Assembly: GCA_017882825.1 (NCBI GenBank)
Contig: JADGOS010000004.1
Coordinates: 1-39,190, forward strand
Length of the DNA: 39,190 bases
Direction: 5' to 3'
DNA from: Demequinaceae bacterium
GTDB taxonomy: Bacteria; Actinomycetota; Actinomycetes; Actinomycetales; Demequinaceae
Made by a program: the position numbers and the translations under genes. The notes under the pieces were generated by a model, which was not told where the DNA came from, ran no database searches, and saw only the letters and a program-made list of their open reading frames with translations. Numbering within the stretch: the first letter of the stretch is position 1; every line of letters begins with the position of its first letter. Positions 1-9,436 of the stretch are shown in pieces.

Positions 1-200
1 GCCACCTCGACGAGGCGCGTCAGTTCGTCCTGCTCCACCGCCGGGTCGATCGCGGCGTACTTGTGGTTGTCGAACACCCGGAAGTACTTGTCCAGGCGCA
101 CGTCGATCGACGAGGGCTGGATCATTCCGGGGTCGTACGGCGTGAGGACCACGCGGCCGGATTCGATCTCGGCGCGGATGTCGCGGTCGGAAAGGAGCAT
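1..200 (-). CDS. dcd: dCTP deaminase, N-terminal part (truncated by window edge)
   Basis: Reverse strand translates [66 protein letters not shown], characteristic of the actinobacterial Dcd N-terminus; ATG at 200. Confidence 0.93.
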   Translation of the reverse strand, partial: MLLSDRDIRAEIESGRVVLTPYDPGMIQPSSIDVRLDKYFRVFDNHKYAAIDPAVEQDELTRLVEV

Positions 201-206
201 CTGCCT

Positions 207-212
207 AGGCTA
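207..212 (-). promoter_or_regulatory. -10 hexamer TAGCCT, 6 nt before the dcd ATG (leaderless-type)
   Basis: Reverse strand reads TAGCCT-AGGCAG-ATG. Confidence 0.6.
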
Positions 213-235
213 CCGGCAGCGGCCCCGGTCCACGC

Positions 236-943
236 CTAGGGGGCCGTGTTCCAGGGGTGCTTCTCCATGATCGACTCGTCGGCGATCATGATCGAGTCGA
301 CGATGTCCCAGAGTTCCGAGCCCGTTGCCGACGTGTTTCGGGTAATGGCCCCGCAGTTGATCCACACGTCACCGACGACCACGTAGGCCCGAGGCTCGAC
401 GGCGCCATTCATAAGCGTGACGTTGCCGCCCCAACTGTCGTAGCCATAGAAGGTGGTGAATCCGTGCTGGTTCGCCACCGCGCCGTACCCCATGAGGCCC
501 CACTGCGTCGTAGCGATCTTCTCCGCGGTGGGCGCGCCAGGGTTGTTCAGCGTGTGGTCGACGCGGGCGTCGCAGAAGACGTGGTACGTCCCGTCCCACC
601 AGAGTCCCGACTCGTTGGTGTCAAAGGTCCAGGAGTTCGGGAGGTAGTAGGCGATGGCGTGGCTACCGTCAAGTTGCTGGGTCCAACCGGCGCGCGGCCA
701 ACCGAGGGGGACCGGTGCGCTCGGCGCCGGTTTGGGAGGCGCGGGAACCACGGGAGGGGAGGCCGACGGCGAGGGCGAGGGGGAGGCCGATGAGGAGGGA
801 GCCGGACCGACGGTTACGGTGACCTTCGGGTCGGAGGGCGAGCAGGCGGTCAGGAGGCCCAAGGCGACGAGGGTGAGGGCGGCGGCACGCGTCGCGGCGC
901 GGCCTTGGTGTGCGGCCGGGATGGCCTCTGCAGTATTCTTCAT
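236..943 (-). CDS. Putative secreted lipoprotein with Ser/Pro-rich linker, unknown function
   Basis: Start at MKNTAEAIPAAHQGRAATRAAALTLVALGLLTACSPSDP: signal peptide plus lipobox LLTAC, then an SPSPSPSASPP linker and a globular domain. The longer ORF upstream of this Met lacks plausible composition. Confidence 0.75.
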   Translation of the reverse strand: MKNTAEAIPAAHQGRAATRAAALTLVALGLLTACSPSDPKVTVTVGPAPSSSASPSPSPSASPPVVPAPPKPAPSAPVPLGWPRAGWTQQLDGSHAIAYYLPNSWTFDTNESGLWWDGTYHVFCDARVDHTLNNPGAPTAEKIATTQWGLMGYGAVANQHGFTTFYGYDSWGGNVTLMNGAVEPRAYVVVGDVWINCGAITRNTSATGSELWDIVDSIMIADESIMEKHPWNTAP

Positions 944-1163
944 GACGCTCCAATCCACTGGACACAGCCTAGGGGCGCGGAGGCGCACGCGGGAGGGGAA
1001 AGCGATGCGTCGGCACGGCGAGTCGGCGGACGGCGAGGCTCCCGGCTCGGGGTATGGGTCTCGTGCATCGACGGTGCCGGGCGGGCGCCGGGCGAGAGCG
1101 GGGAAGGGCCTCAGGAACGGGTCCAAAGGGTGCGCGCGCGACTTTAGGCGCCATTTTGGCGGT

Positions 1164-1185
1164 ACCGTGGAAGCGCTCCCACGGT
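1164..1185. promoter_or_regulatory. Palindromic operator resembling the CelR/CebR (LacI family) cellobiose-responsive box
   Basis: accgtggaagcgctcccacggt, with core tggaagcgctccca at 1168-1181, one base from the known TGGGAGCGCTCCCA box; about 55 bp upstream of the GH94 start. Confidence 0.75.
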
Positions 1186-1238
1186 TCAAGTAGGCTGTTT
1201 CCAGCACGTCGGCTCCATACGGAAGGCGCCCCCAGGAA

Positions 1239-3662
1239 ATGAAGTTCGGACACTTCGATGACGAAGCCCGCGAGTACGTCATCACGACCCCTCATACCCC
1301 CTATCCGTGGATCAACTACCTGGGTTCCCAGGAGTTCTTCGGCCTGGTGTCCCACACGGGGGGCGGGTACTGCTTCTCCCGCGACGCGAAGATGCGCCGC
1401 CTGACGCGCTACCGCTACAACAACGTGCCCGGCGACGGCGGCGGCCGCATCTTCACGATCAACGATGGCGGCGACGTCTGGTCTCCGGGGTACTTTCCGT
1501 ACAAGGCGGCGCTTGACTCCTTCGAAACGCGGCACGGCATGGGCTACACGCGCATCACGGGCGCGCGCGGCGGGCTGACGGCATCCGTCCTGTTCTTCGT
1601 CCCCGTCGACGTCAATGCCGAGATCCACCAGGTGAGGCTGACGAATGACTCGGACGCCACCAAGAGAGTGTCGCTCTTCAGCTTCGTCGAGTTCTGCCTG
1701 TGGAACGCCGAGGACGACCAGACGAACTACCAGCGCAACCTGTCGATCGGCGAGGTGGAGGTCGAGGACGGCGCGATCTACCACAAGACGGAATACCGCG
1801 AGCGGCGCGATCACTACGCCGTGTACGGCGTCAACGCCCCGATCGCGGGCTTCGACACCGATCGCGACACCTTCCTCGGCCCCCAGAACGGATTCGCCGA
1901 CGCCGCCATACCGCTCGCGGGCAAGAGCCAGAACTCACTCGCGTCGGGCTGGTACCCCATCGGATCGCACAGCCTTGAGGTGGAGCTCGCCCCCGGAGAG
2001 TCCAAGGCGTTCACCTTCACGCTCGGCTACCTCGAGAACCCGGCGGACCAGAAGTGGGCATCCAAGGGAGTCGTGAACAAGGCGGGCGCCAAGGAGCTTC
2101 TCGCGAGGTTCGATTCGACGGAGAAGACGGACGCCGAGTTCGCCAAACTCAACGCCTACTGGGACGGCCTGCTGGGCAGCTATGCGGTCCAGTCCACGGA
2201 CGACAAGCTCGACCGCATGGTGAACATCTGGAACCAGTACCAGTGCATGGTGACGTACAACATGTCTCGCTCGGCCTCCTACTTCGAGACCGGCATCGGC
2301 AGGGGCATGGGCTTCCGCGACTCGAACCAGGACCTGCTTGGCTTCGTGCATCTCGTTCCCGAGCGCGCCCGCGAGCGCATCATCGACATCGCATCGACGC
2401 AGTTCGAGGACGGCAGCGCGTACCACCAGTACCAGCCGCTCACCAAGCGCGGCAATCACGCGCTCGGCTCGGGCTTCAATGACGACCCGCTGTGGCTCAT
2501 CCTCGGCGTGGCCGCCTACGTCAAGGAGACGGGCGACTTTGCCATCCTCGACGAGATGGTTCCGTTCGACAACGACGAGTCACTCTCGCAGACGCTCATG
2601 GAGCACCTCCGCCGCTCGTTCAACCACCCGCTCGAGAAGGCGGGCCCGCACGGACTGCCGCTCATCGGGCGGGCCGACTGGAACGACTGCCTCAACCTCA
2701 ACTGCTTCTCCTCCACTCCGGGCGAGTCCTTCCAGACCACCGAGAACAAGGCCGGCGGTGTGGCCGAGTCGGTGTTGATCGCCGGAATGTTCTGCGCCAT
2801 CGGCCCCGACTACGCCGCGCTGGCCCGCCGCCGCGGCGACGAGGCGGAGGCGGTGCGCGCCGAGAAGGCCGTCGCCGCCATGAAGGCGGTTGTCGAGGAG
2901 CACGGATGGGATGGCGCGTGGTTCCTGCGCGCCTACGACTTCTATGGCAACAAGGTCGGCACGAACGACGACGACGAGGGCAAGATCTGGATCGAGCCCC
3001 AGGGATTCTGCATCATGGGCGGGATCGGCGTGGAGGACGGCAAGGCGATTCGCGCGCTCGATTCCGCGCGCGAGCGCCTGAACACCCCGCACGGCATGGT
3101 CCTGCAGAACCCGGCGTACACGAGCTACAGGATCGAGCTCGGCGAGGTCTCCACCTACCCGCCGGGCTACAAGGAGAACGGTGGCATCTTCTGCCACAAC
3201 AACCCGTGGGTCATCATCGCCGAGACGATCATGGGCCGCGCCGAGTACGCCTGGCAGTACTACAAGCAGATCACGCCCGCGTATCGCGAGGAGATATCTG
3301 AGGTGCACCGCCTCGAGCCCTACGTCTACGCCCAGATGATCGCGGGCAAGGAAGCGATCCGTCACGGCGAGGCCAAGAACTCGTGGCTTACGGGAACTGC
3401 GTCGTGGAACTTCGTTGCCGTCTCGCAGTATCTGCTCGGCGTGCGAGCGGACTGGGACGGCCTCGTGGTTGACCCGTGCATCGGCGCCGAGGTATCTGAG
3501 TTCACGGTGCGTCGGCAGATCCGCGGCGCGACGTACGTGATCGCGGTCAAGAACTCCGGCGCCAAGGGCGCCAGGCTCACGGTCGACGGCGTCGACATCG
3601 AGGGCAACACGGTGCCCTACGCGCCCGCCGGTTCGACCGTGCAGGTCACCGCGACCGTCTAG
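1239..3662 (+). CDS. Cellobiose phosphorylase (glycoside hydrolase family 94)
   Basis: 807 aa. Near-continuous recalled similarity to Cellulomonas cellobiose phosphorylase ([97 protein letters not shown]). Confidence 0.96.
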   Translation: MKFGHFDDEAREYVITTPHTPYPWINYLGSQEFFGLVSHTGGGYCFSRDAKMRRLTRYRYNNVPGDGGGRIFTINDGGDVWSPGYFPYKAALDSFETRHGMGYTRITGARGGLTASVLFFVPVDVNAEIHQVRLTNDSDATKRVSLFSFVEFCLWNAEDDQTNYQRNLSIGEVEVEDGAIYHKTEYRERRDHYAVYGVNAPIAGFDTDRDTFLGPQNGFADAAIPLAGKSQNSLASGWYPIGSHSLEVELAPGESKAFTFTLGYLENPADQKWASKGVVNKAGAKELLARFDSTEKTDAEFAKLNAYWDGLLGSYAVQSTDDKLDRMVNIWNQYQCMVTYNMSRSASYFETGIGRGMGFRDSNQDLLGFVHLVPERARERIIDIASTQFEDGSAYHQYQPLTKRGNHALGSGFNDDPLWLILGVAAYVKETGDFAILDEMVPFDNDESLSQTLMEHLRRSFNHPLEKAGPHGLPLIGRADWNDCLNLNCFSSTPGESFQTTENKAGGVAESVLIAGMFCAIGPDYAALARRRGDEAEAVRAEKAVAAMKAVVEEHGWDGAWFLRAYDFYGNKVGTNDDDEGKIWIEPQGFCIMGGIGVEDGKAIRALDSARERLNTPHGMVLQNPAYTSYRIELGEVSTYPPGYKENGGIFCHNNPWVIIAETIMGRAEYAWQYYKQITPAYREEISEVHRLEPYVYAQMIAGKEAIRHGEAKNSWLTGTASWNFVAVSQYLLGVRADWDGLVVDPCIGAEVSEFTVRRQIRGATYVIAVKNSGAKGARLTVDGVDIEGNTVPYAPAGSTVQVTATV

Positions 3663-3700
3663 AGGTGTTGAACCGCCCCTCGGCGGCTGGGTGAAGGCAG

Positions 3701-4663
3701 CTATTTGCGTCGGGCTCCGGGGGCTGGCTGCACTGGGACGGCAAGGGCCGCGTCCGACGGGCTAGCCCGGCGAGCGATGCGGGACTTCCTGACGCGGACC
3801 GCGACGACCACCGGGACGACGATCAGTGCGATCAGCGCGATCCAGGGCAGGAGCACCCCGACAACGACCAGCAAGCCCGAGACGAACGTCCAGAGCGCGT
3901 TCCAGCCGGACACCAGACCGCCCCAGAACGTCTCGGGATCGTGGTTGACGATCACGACCGGCTCGGTGGTGAGCGACAGGTCGATTGTGGACATCGATAC
4001 CTGGTCGTTGAGGCCACGCTGTTGCGCCTCGAGGCTCTCGAGCCTCGCTTGTCGGCCGTCCAACTCGTTCTCGAGCGTGATGATGTCGGAAATGTCCTTG
4101 GCAGCGGACAGCAGGCCCTCGATGCGCGCGGTCGAGGCGCGCAAGGTGGAAATCTGGGCCTCCAGGTCCGTCACCTGGGTCGTGACGTCGTTGGAGTCGG
4201 TGTTGAACTGGTCCACCGTGCCCAGCTTGCGCAAGTCGCCGACCACCGCGTCGAGGCGGTTCGAGGGGATCCGCAGCGTGAGCGAGGCCGAGCCGCCGTT
4301 GTTCTCATCGGGCGCGGTCTCGCTGCGCGCGTCGATGCGTCCGCCCGCGCCCTGAACGATGCCCGCTGTCCGGTCGGCGGCCGCGATCGGGTCCTCGACC
4401 GTCATGTACATGGCGCCCGTGATGATCACGGAGCGGTCGGCGGTCGACGGCGCGGCGGCACCTTGGGCGGCCACCGCGTCGGCCTTGGTCGCGTCCCCTC
4501 CGGCGGCGCCCAACTCGGCATTGACAGGGTCGCCTCCGGAGTTGGCGTAGGTGGAGTCGGCGGCGGAGGAGCAACCGGCCAGGAGCGCGGCAACGGCGAC
4601 GAGCGAGGCGACGAGGCCGCCGCGGCGGGCGCGGCGCGGGGCCGCGTGGATTTGTGTGCTCAT
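3701..4663 (-). CDS. DUF4349 domain-containing lipoprotein
   Basis: Lipobox AALLAGCSS; DUF4349-like body (SVIITGAMYMTVEDP...GGRIDARSE...LRIPSNRLDAVVGDLRKLG...DVTTQVTDLEAQI); C-terminal TM. ATG at 4663 chosen because TACTAT lies 7 nt upstream; the ORF track starts at 4672. Confidence 0.88.
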   Translation of the reverse strand: MSTQIHAAPRRARRGGLVASLVAVAALLAGCSSAADSTYANSGGDPVNAELGAAGGDATKADAVAAQGAAAPSTADRSVIITGAMYMTVEDPIAAADRTAGIVQGAGGRIDARSETAPDENNGGSASLTLRIPSNRLDAVVGDLRKLGTVDQFNTDSNDVTTQVTDLEAQISTLRASTARIEGLLSAAKDISDIITLENELDGRQARLESLEAQQRGLNDQVSMSTIDLSLTTEPVVIVNHDPETFWGGLVSGWNALWTFVSGLLVVVGVLLPWIALIALIVVPVVVAVRVRKSRIARRASPSDAALAVPVQPAPGARRK

Positions 4664-4670
4664 GGTGTTC

Positions 4671-4676
4671 ATAGTA
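4671..4676 (-). promoter_or_regulatory. -10 hexamer TACTAT, 7 nt before the DUF4349 ATG (leaderless-type)
   Basis: Reverse strand reads TACTAT-GAACACC-ATG. Confidence 0.6.
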
Positions 4677-4724
4677 GGGAGACGCTTGGCGAAGCGCGAG
4701 CGTTGGGTGCGACCTCGCCAAGTT

Positions 4725-4745
4725 GGGCCGCCCCTTCGGCGGCCC
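4725..4745. repeat. Perfect inverted repeat: 8-bp stem, 5-nt loop
   Basis: gggccgcc-ccttc-ggcggccc in the divergent intergenic region upstream of the HTH gene. Confidence 0.55.
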
Positions 4746-4753
4746 CGCTTCCC

Positions 4754-4782
4754 TTCACATCCGTCACAACAGCCCCTACAGT
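4754..4782 (+). promoter_or_regulatory. Sigma70-type promoter for the BldC-like gene
   Basis: TTCACA (4754-4759), 17-nt spacer, TACAGT (4777-4782). Confidence 0.55.
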
Positions 4783-4840
4783 GGGGAACACGTTGCGCCG
4801 ATAGTGACGGTGAACGTCGTCAAAGGATGTGAGACAAACC

Positions 4841-5080
4841 ATGGCAGACGGCCCTGCGCCTCGCACGACCTTCCTCACGGTCGCCGAAGTCGCCGACATG
4901 CTTCGCGTGTCGCGCATGACGGTGTACCGCTGGGTCCACGCAGGGGATCTGCCCGCCGTTCGATTCGGCCGCTCATTCCGCGTTCCCCAGCAGGCCGTCG
5001 ACGCCTTCATGCAGAATGCCGCCCTCGTTGGGGGCTACCCGGTCGAGGACGACGGGCCCGCTGCGGGCGCGGTAGGCTAG
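4841..5080 (+). CDS. Helix-turn-helix DNA-binding protein, BldC/excisionase-like
   Basis: FLTVAEVADMLRVSRMTVYRWVHAGDLPAVRFGRSFRVPQQAVDAFM is a MerR/excisionase-type HTH; ATG at 4841 or possibly 4829 (ORF track). Confidence 0.88.
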   Translation: MADGPAPRTTFLTVAEVADMLRVSRMTVYRWVHAGDLPAVRFGRSFRVPQQAVDAFMQNAALVGGYPVEDDGPAAGAVG

Positions 5081-5158
5081 GGAGCCGTCTCGCGGGCACA
5101 GTAGGTTCAGTGCCGTCGCGAGCAAGCCAGAATCGTCCAGCCCGAAGAATGAGGTCCC

Positions 5159-5257
5159 GTGGGTTCCGTCATTAAGAAGCGTCGCAAGCGCATGTCGAAG
5201 AAGAAGCACCGCAAGCTCCTTCGCAAGACGCGCCACCAGCGCCGCAACAAGAAGTAG
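5159..5257 (+). CDS. Small basic ribosomal protein bS22 / AURKAIP1-COX24 domain protein (32 aa)
   Basis: GTG start translates [32 protein letters not shown]; below the ORF-track length cutoff; conserved neighbour of BldC-like genes in actinobacteria. Confidence 0.92.
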   Translation: MGSVIKKRRKRMSKKKHRKLLRKTRHQRRNKK

Positions 5258-5266
5258 GGAATCCCG

Positions 5267-5282
5267 ACGCGCCTCGGCGCGT
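5267..5282. terminator. Hairpin between convergent genes, possible bidirectional terminator
   Basis: acgcgc-ctcg-gcgcgt: 6-bp perfect stem, 4-nt loop, between the bS22 stop and the HAD stop; no strong U-tract. Confidence 0.4.
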
Positions 5283-6127
5283 TATCGGCGTCGTACGAGG
5301 CTGTGTACCAGGCCACGCAAGGCGCCGACGACGGTCCGCTTCAGAATGCGAAGCACGCTGAGTAGCGCCCACGCCGTCCCTGCCGTGGTTCTCACGACGA
5401 TGCTGCGGCGTCCGTTGCCCTTGCGACCACGGAAGTCCCTGAGGTCCCAGCCACGCCTCTTCGCATAGCGGCGCAGGCGCAGTTCGGGGTTGATCGCGCA
5501 GGGGTTGCCGACGGTTTCCAGTAGCGGGACGTCGTTGAGGGAATCGCCGTAGCCATAGGAGTGTGTGAGGTCGAGCCTGCGCTCTCGCGCGAGTTGGCGC
5601 GCGGCTTGGGCCTTCTTTTCGCCATGCATGAGGTCCCCGATGAGCGCGCCGGTGTAGTATCCGCGTTCGTGCTGGGCGATGGTGCCGAGCGCTCCGGTCG
5701 CGCCGAGCCGCCGCGCGATCATCCGTCCCACCTCGACCGGCGAGGCCGTCACGAGCCACACCTCGTGGCCCTGCCGCATGTGGTTGTCCAAGATCTTCTT
5801 GGTGCCGGGAAAGATGCGGAGCGCGAGGACCTCGTCGTAGACGTCCTCGGCGATGGAGGTCATCTCTGCGACGCTCCACCCCTTGATGATGGAGAGCGCC
5901 TCCTCGCGCACCTCGTTCATCTGCCGCTTGGTCTCGCCAAACAGGAGGTACTTGGCCTGCTCCCACGCGAAGCCGACCACCTCCCTGCGGGTGAAGAATC
6001 CGCGCCGGCGCAGGCCGCGGGCGATGTGATAGGGGCTAGCGCCGCGGATGATCGTGTTATCGACGTCGAAGAAGGCGACGATGCGTCCTTGCCCATCGTT
6101 CGCCAGTTCGCGCTCGGTCGGCGTCAC
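5282..6127 (-). CDS. HAD-IB family hydrolase (SerB-like phosphatase)
   Basis: IVAFFDVDNTIIRGAS (motif I), EVWLVTASPVE (motif II), YGYGDSLNDVPLLETVGNPCAINPE (motif IV). GTG at 6127 preferred from the TAGGGT-7nt-GTG arrangement; the ORF track starts at the 6136 GTG. Confidence 0.9.
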   Translation of the reverse strand: MTPTERELANDGQGRIVAFFDVDNTIIRGASPYHIARGLRRRGFFTRREVVGFAWEQAKYLLFGETKRQMNEVREEALSIIKGWSVAEMTSIAEDVYDEVLALRIFPGTKKILDNHMRQGHEVWLVTASPVEVGRMIARRLGATGALGTIAQHERGYYTGALIGDLMHGEKKAQAARQLARERRLDLTHSYGYGDSLNDVPLLETVGNPCAINPELRLRRYAKRRGWDLRDFRGRKGNGRRSIVVRTTAGTAWALLSVLRILKRTVVGALRGLVHSLVRRR

Positions 6128-6134
6128 GGGTTCC

Positions 6135-6140
6135 ACCCTA
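6135..6140 (-). promoter_or_regulatory. -10 hexamer TAGGGT, 7 nt before GTG at 6127 (leaderless-type)
   Basis: Reverse strand reads TAGGGT-GGAACCC-GTGACG. Confidence 0.45.
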
Positions 6141-6257
6141 CCTACGGGCCCACCGCGTCCGTGACTCAGGTTTGCCCCGCGGCCTCACGCGTCGGAGCCA
6201 CGTGCGGCGGTTCCGCCTCTGGTGAGTCGTAGCCCCGAGGTTTGGGACACTAGAGCC

Positions 6258-6878
6258 ATGACCGTCGTCCACCTTGTTCGTCACGGGCACGTCCACAACC
6301 CCGGGGGCGTCCTCTACGGGCGCCTTCCCGAGTATCGGCTGTCCGAGGCGGGGGAGCGCATGGCAGAGGCGACCGCCCAGTACTTTGCGGAATCCGGCCG
6401 CGACATCGCGAGGATCGTGTCCTCCCCGCTGCTCCGGGCGCAACAGACGGCCGCGGCGATCGGTGCCGCGCTTGGGCTTCCCGTGGAGTCGGACGATCGC
6501 TTGATCGAGGCAGGCAACGTCTGGGAGGGGAGGCGCATCCACCCCATCGCCCGGCTCGCCCTGGACCCGCGGACGCTCTGGCGCATCCGCAATCCGTGGC
6601 GGCCCTCATGGGGCGAGCCGTACGCGGGTCAGCGCGACAGGATGATCGCCGCAGTGCTGGATGCCGCGGCGACCGAGCCGGATCGCGAGAGCGTCCTGGT
6701 GAGCCACCAACTGCCTATCTGGGTGACGAGGCTCGCGGCGGAGGGGCGCGCGCTCGCCCACAACCCGTCGGTTCGAGAGTGCGCGCTCGCGTCCGTGACG
6801 AGCCTGGTCGTGGAAGACGGGGCGATCGTCGGAGTCGAGTACGCCGACCCCGCGGCCCGGGCCGAGGTCCCCCGGTGA
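6258..6878 (+). CDS. Histidine phosphatase family protein
   Basis: MTVVHLVRHGHVHNPGGVLYGRLPEYRLSEAGERMAE (RHG motif), SSPLLRAQQTAAAI, VLVSHQLPIWV. Confidence 0.92.
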   Translation: MTVVHLVRHGHVHNPGGVLYGRLPEYRLSEAGERMAEATAQYFAESGRDIARIVSSPLLRAQQTAAAIGAALGLPVESDDRLIEAGNVWEGRRIHPIARLALDPRTLWRIRNPWRPSWGEPYAGQRDRMIAAVLDAAATEPDRESVLVSHQLPIWVTRLAAEGRALAHNPSVRECALASVTSLVVEDGAIVGVEYADPAARAEVPR

Positions 6879-6897
6879 GGCGGGGAGGGCTCGTCGG

Positions 6898-8031
6898 ATG
6901 AAGATCGCGCTCGTTCTGGACGACAGCCTCGATCGGCCCGATGGGGTGCAGCAATACGTGTTGAGCGTGGGCAGGTACCTCGCGTCCGTCGGGCACGACG
7001 TTCACTATGTGTGCTCGTCGGCCACGAGGACCGACCTTGAGCAGCCGCTGCACTCGCTCGTCGGCAACTTCCACGTGAGCTTCAACGGCAATGGCCTGAG
7101 CATCCCTCGCGTCGCCTCCCGGCGCGCCCTCCGGGAGTTCGTTGCGCGGGAGCGCTTCGACGTCTTCCACATCCAGACGCCCCATTCGCCGCTGTTCTCG
7201 GCTCGCCTCGTTCGACAGGCGCGCCGCGTGCAGGGCCGAGCCGTGACGATCGTCGGCACCTTCCACATCCTCCCCAACGGGCGGATCGCCTCCCTCGGCA
7301 CCCGCCTTTTGGGGCTGGTGCTCCGCCACAACCTGCGGGCCTTCGATCGCTTCTGCGCGGTCTCGGCCCCGGCCGCGGACTTCGCGCGCCGCGTGTTCGG
7401 CATCGATGCGAGGGTGATCGGCATCCCCATCCCCGTCGACCTCTTGGCTGCCGCCGGAGCGAAGGGTCGGGCCTCGCGCGTCGGCTCGACGCGCCTCCAC
7501 CTGGCATTCCTTGGTCGGCTCGTCCAGCGCAAGGGCTCCCTCGAATTCGTCGAGGCCGTGGCGGCGCTGGAGCCCCGGGTGCGCGATCGCGTCCGAGTGA
7601 CCATCGGGGGACGCGGACCTCTCGCCGCCGACCTCGAGGGCGCGATCGAGGCGCACGGACTTCAGGCCGTAGTCGAGATGGCCGGTTTCGTTCCCGAGGA
7701 GGACAAGGCGGCCTTCTACGGCGCGGCGGACATCGCGGTCTTCCCTGCGACCGGAGGCGAAAGCTTCGGGATCGTCCTCACCGAAGCGATGGCCAGTGGA
7801 TCGGGGGTCGTCGTCGGCGGCGACAACCCTGGCTACCGGAGCGTGCTCGGCGACAGCCCCGACGTTCTCGTCGACCCGGGAGACACCGCCGCCTTCGCCG
7901 CGACGCTGGCGCGCCTCATAGCCGACCCTTCGCTCCGTGCCTCCATTCGCGCGGATCAGGAGGCGCGCGTGCGCGAATTCGACGTCGCGGTCGTCGGGCC
8001 CAAGATCGAGGCCCTGTACGCCACGCCCTAG
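6898..8031 (+). CDS. Glycosyltransferase family 4
   Basis: MKIALVLDDSLDRPDGVQQYVLSVGRYLASVGHDVHYV; LAFLGRLVQRKGSLEFVEAV; FPATGGESFGIVLTEAMASGSGVVVGGDNPGYRSVL. Confidence 0.92.
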   Translation: MKIALVLDDSLDRPDGVQQYVLSVGRYLASVGHDVHYVCSSATRTDLEQPLHSLVGNFHVSFNGNGLSIPRVASRRALREFVARERFDVFHIQTPHSPLFSARLVRQARRVQGRAVTIVGTFHILPNGRIASLGTRLLGLVLRHNLRAFDRFCAVSAPAADFARRVFGIDARVIGIPIPVDLLAAAGAKGRASRVGSTRLHLAFLGRLVQRKGSLEFVEAVAALEPRVRDRVRVTIGGRGPLAADLEGAIEAHGLQAVVEMAGFVPEEDKAAFYGAADIAVFPATGGESFGIVLTEAMASGSGVVVGGDNPGYRSVLGDSPDVLVDPGDTAAFAATLARLIADPSLRASIRADQEARVREFDVAVVGPKIEALYATP

Positions 8032-8117
8032 TTGCCGAGCTTCCCGGGCCTCGCGCGCTCGCGGCGCCAGACCAGGTCGTCGGGATCGTCGTCGGGTTCG
8101 AGTTCCCGCCGAAACGG

Positions 8118-8123
8118 TACGAT
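8118..8123 (+). promoter_or_regulatory. -10 hexamer TACGAT, 6 nt before the DUF4229 GTG (leaderless-type)
   Basis: TACGAT-GACACC-GTG. Confidence 0.6.
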
Positions 8124-8129
8124 GACACC

Positions 8130-8564
8130 GTGCACGTCCTCGCCTACTGGCTCGCGCGACTCGCCCTGGTGTTCGCCGTCTTCGTGGCCCTATGGGGAGT
8201 CGGGTGGACGCCGGGGTTTGCCTTCCTCGCCGCCGCCGCAATCGCTTGGCTGATCTCCTACGCCATGTTCGGGTCCATGCACGACGCGGCGGCCCGGCAG
8301 ATGGAGCGGTGGGTGTCGCGCCGCTTCGCTGGCGTCGCGGGGGAAGAATCCGGGGAGGATGGAGAGGCGAAGGTCGAGGGCGCGCCGAGCGGCCGGGCCG
8401 AGGCCGCTATCGTGGCCGCGACCGCTACCAAACCCGTTGTCCCAGGCAGTGCATCAAGCAAGCCCGTTGCGCGGACGCGAGCCGCCGCCAAACCCATCGC
8501 TCGTGTCAAGCCCGTGGACGCGCCGCCCGTCGAGCCCAAGGCCACGGCCCTGCGATCCGGTTAG
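8130..8564 (+). CDS. DUF4229 domain-containing membrane protein
   Basis: Two N-terminal hydrophobic helices followed by MFGSMHDAAARQMERWVSRR and an Ala/Lys/Pro-rich tail; located next to menA, as commonly seen in actinobacteria. Confidence 0.82.
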   Translation: MHVLAYWLARLALVFAVFVALWGVGWTPGFAFLAAAAIAWLISYAMFGSMHDAAARQMERWVSRRFAGVAGEESGEDGEAKVEGAPSGRAEAAIVAATATKPVVPGSASSKPVARTRAAAKPIARVKPVDAPPVEPKATALRSG

Positions 8565-9436
8565 CCGAGCGCGATCCCGAGCGCGAGCAGCGCGCCGTAC
8601 GCGAGTCCGATGGCGCTCGTGGCCGCGAACGCCACCGTCATCGGCCTGCCGGCGAGCCCGGCCCTCATCGCGGCGGCGAGCATGACCGCCGGTGCAGCGA
8701 GGACGACGGTGAGGAGCGCCCATGGCCGTGCGAACGCGATTGCTCCACTGGCGACGAGGGGAAGCATCACCGACGCGGCGAAGAGGCGCCGCGACGCGGC
8801 GTCGCCGAGGCGAACGGCGAGGGTGCGCTTGCCGGTCAGGCGATCGGGTGCGAGGTCGCGGATGTTGTTTACGAGAAGCATCGCGACCGAGTACAGACCA
8901 ACTCCCGTCGCGGCGGCGACGGCCCACCACGTGACGCGGCTAGCCTGAGCCGCCATCGTCCCAAGGGTGGCGACCAAGCCGAAGAAGATGAAGACGCTGA
9001 CCTCGCCCCAACCGCGATACCCATAGGGACGAGAGGAGCCCGTGTAGGTCCAGGCGGCGAGGATCGCGGCGGCGCCGACGGCAAGCAGCCACCACTCGCG
9101 CGAAACGAGTGTCATCGCGAGGCCGAGCACGGAGCCAACGGCGAAGGCGGCCAGGGCGGCGGCTCGAACGCGCGACGGCGCCACCTTGCCGGATGCGACG
9201 AGACGCTCTGGCCCCACCCGGTTCGCATCGGTGCCTCGGACCCCGTCCGAGTAGTCGTTGGCGAAGTTCACCGCAACCTGCAGGGCGAGGGCGACGCCAA
9301 GAGCGAGCGCCGCGATCCCCGGCCGGAACCCGCCAATCGCCCCAGCAGAAGCGGAGCCGACGGCCACGGGCGCGATCGCCGACGCGAGGGTCTTGGGGCG
9401 TGCCCCGCGAACCCAGTCACGCGTCGTGGCGGCCAC
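8561..9436 (-). CDS. menA: 1,4-dihydroxy-2-naphthoate polyprenyltransferase
   Basis: WVRGARPKTLASAIAPVAVGSASA; VNFANDYSDGVRGTDANRVGPERLVASG (UbiA Asp motif); VNNIRDLAPDRLTGKRTLAVRLGD. GTG at 9436 preceded by GGAGG. Confidence 0.95.
   Translation of the reverse strand: MAATTRDWVRGARPKTLASAIAPVAVGSASAGAIGGFRPGIAALALGVALALQVAVNFANDYSDGVRGTDANRVGPERLVASGKVAPSRVRAAALAAFAVGSVLGLAMTLVSREWWLLAVGAAAILAAWTYTGSSRPYGYRGWGEVSVFIFFGLVATLGTMAAQASRVTWWAVAAATGVGLYSVAMLLVNNIRDLAPDRLTGKRTLAVRLGDAASRRLFAASVMLPLVASGAIAFARPWALLTVVLAAPAVMLAAAMRAGLAGRPMTVAFAATSAIGLAYGALLALGIALG

Noticed and set aside
2054-3301. Overlapping plus-strand ORFs (142 and 269 aa) inside the GH94 gene
   Set aside because: Frame-shifted Arg-rich readings of the phosphorylase gene, which is intact.
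3673-3686. Short hairpin ccgcc-cctc-ggcgg between convergent GH94 and DUF4349 genes
   Set aside because: Only a 5-bp stem and no U-tract; too weak in GC-rich sequence to call a terminator.
6715-8241. 508-aa minus-strand ORF opposite the GT4 gene
   Set aside because: Arg-rich, no family signature; the plus-strand glycosyltransferase explains the region.
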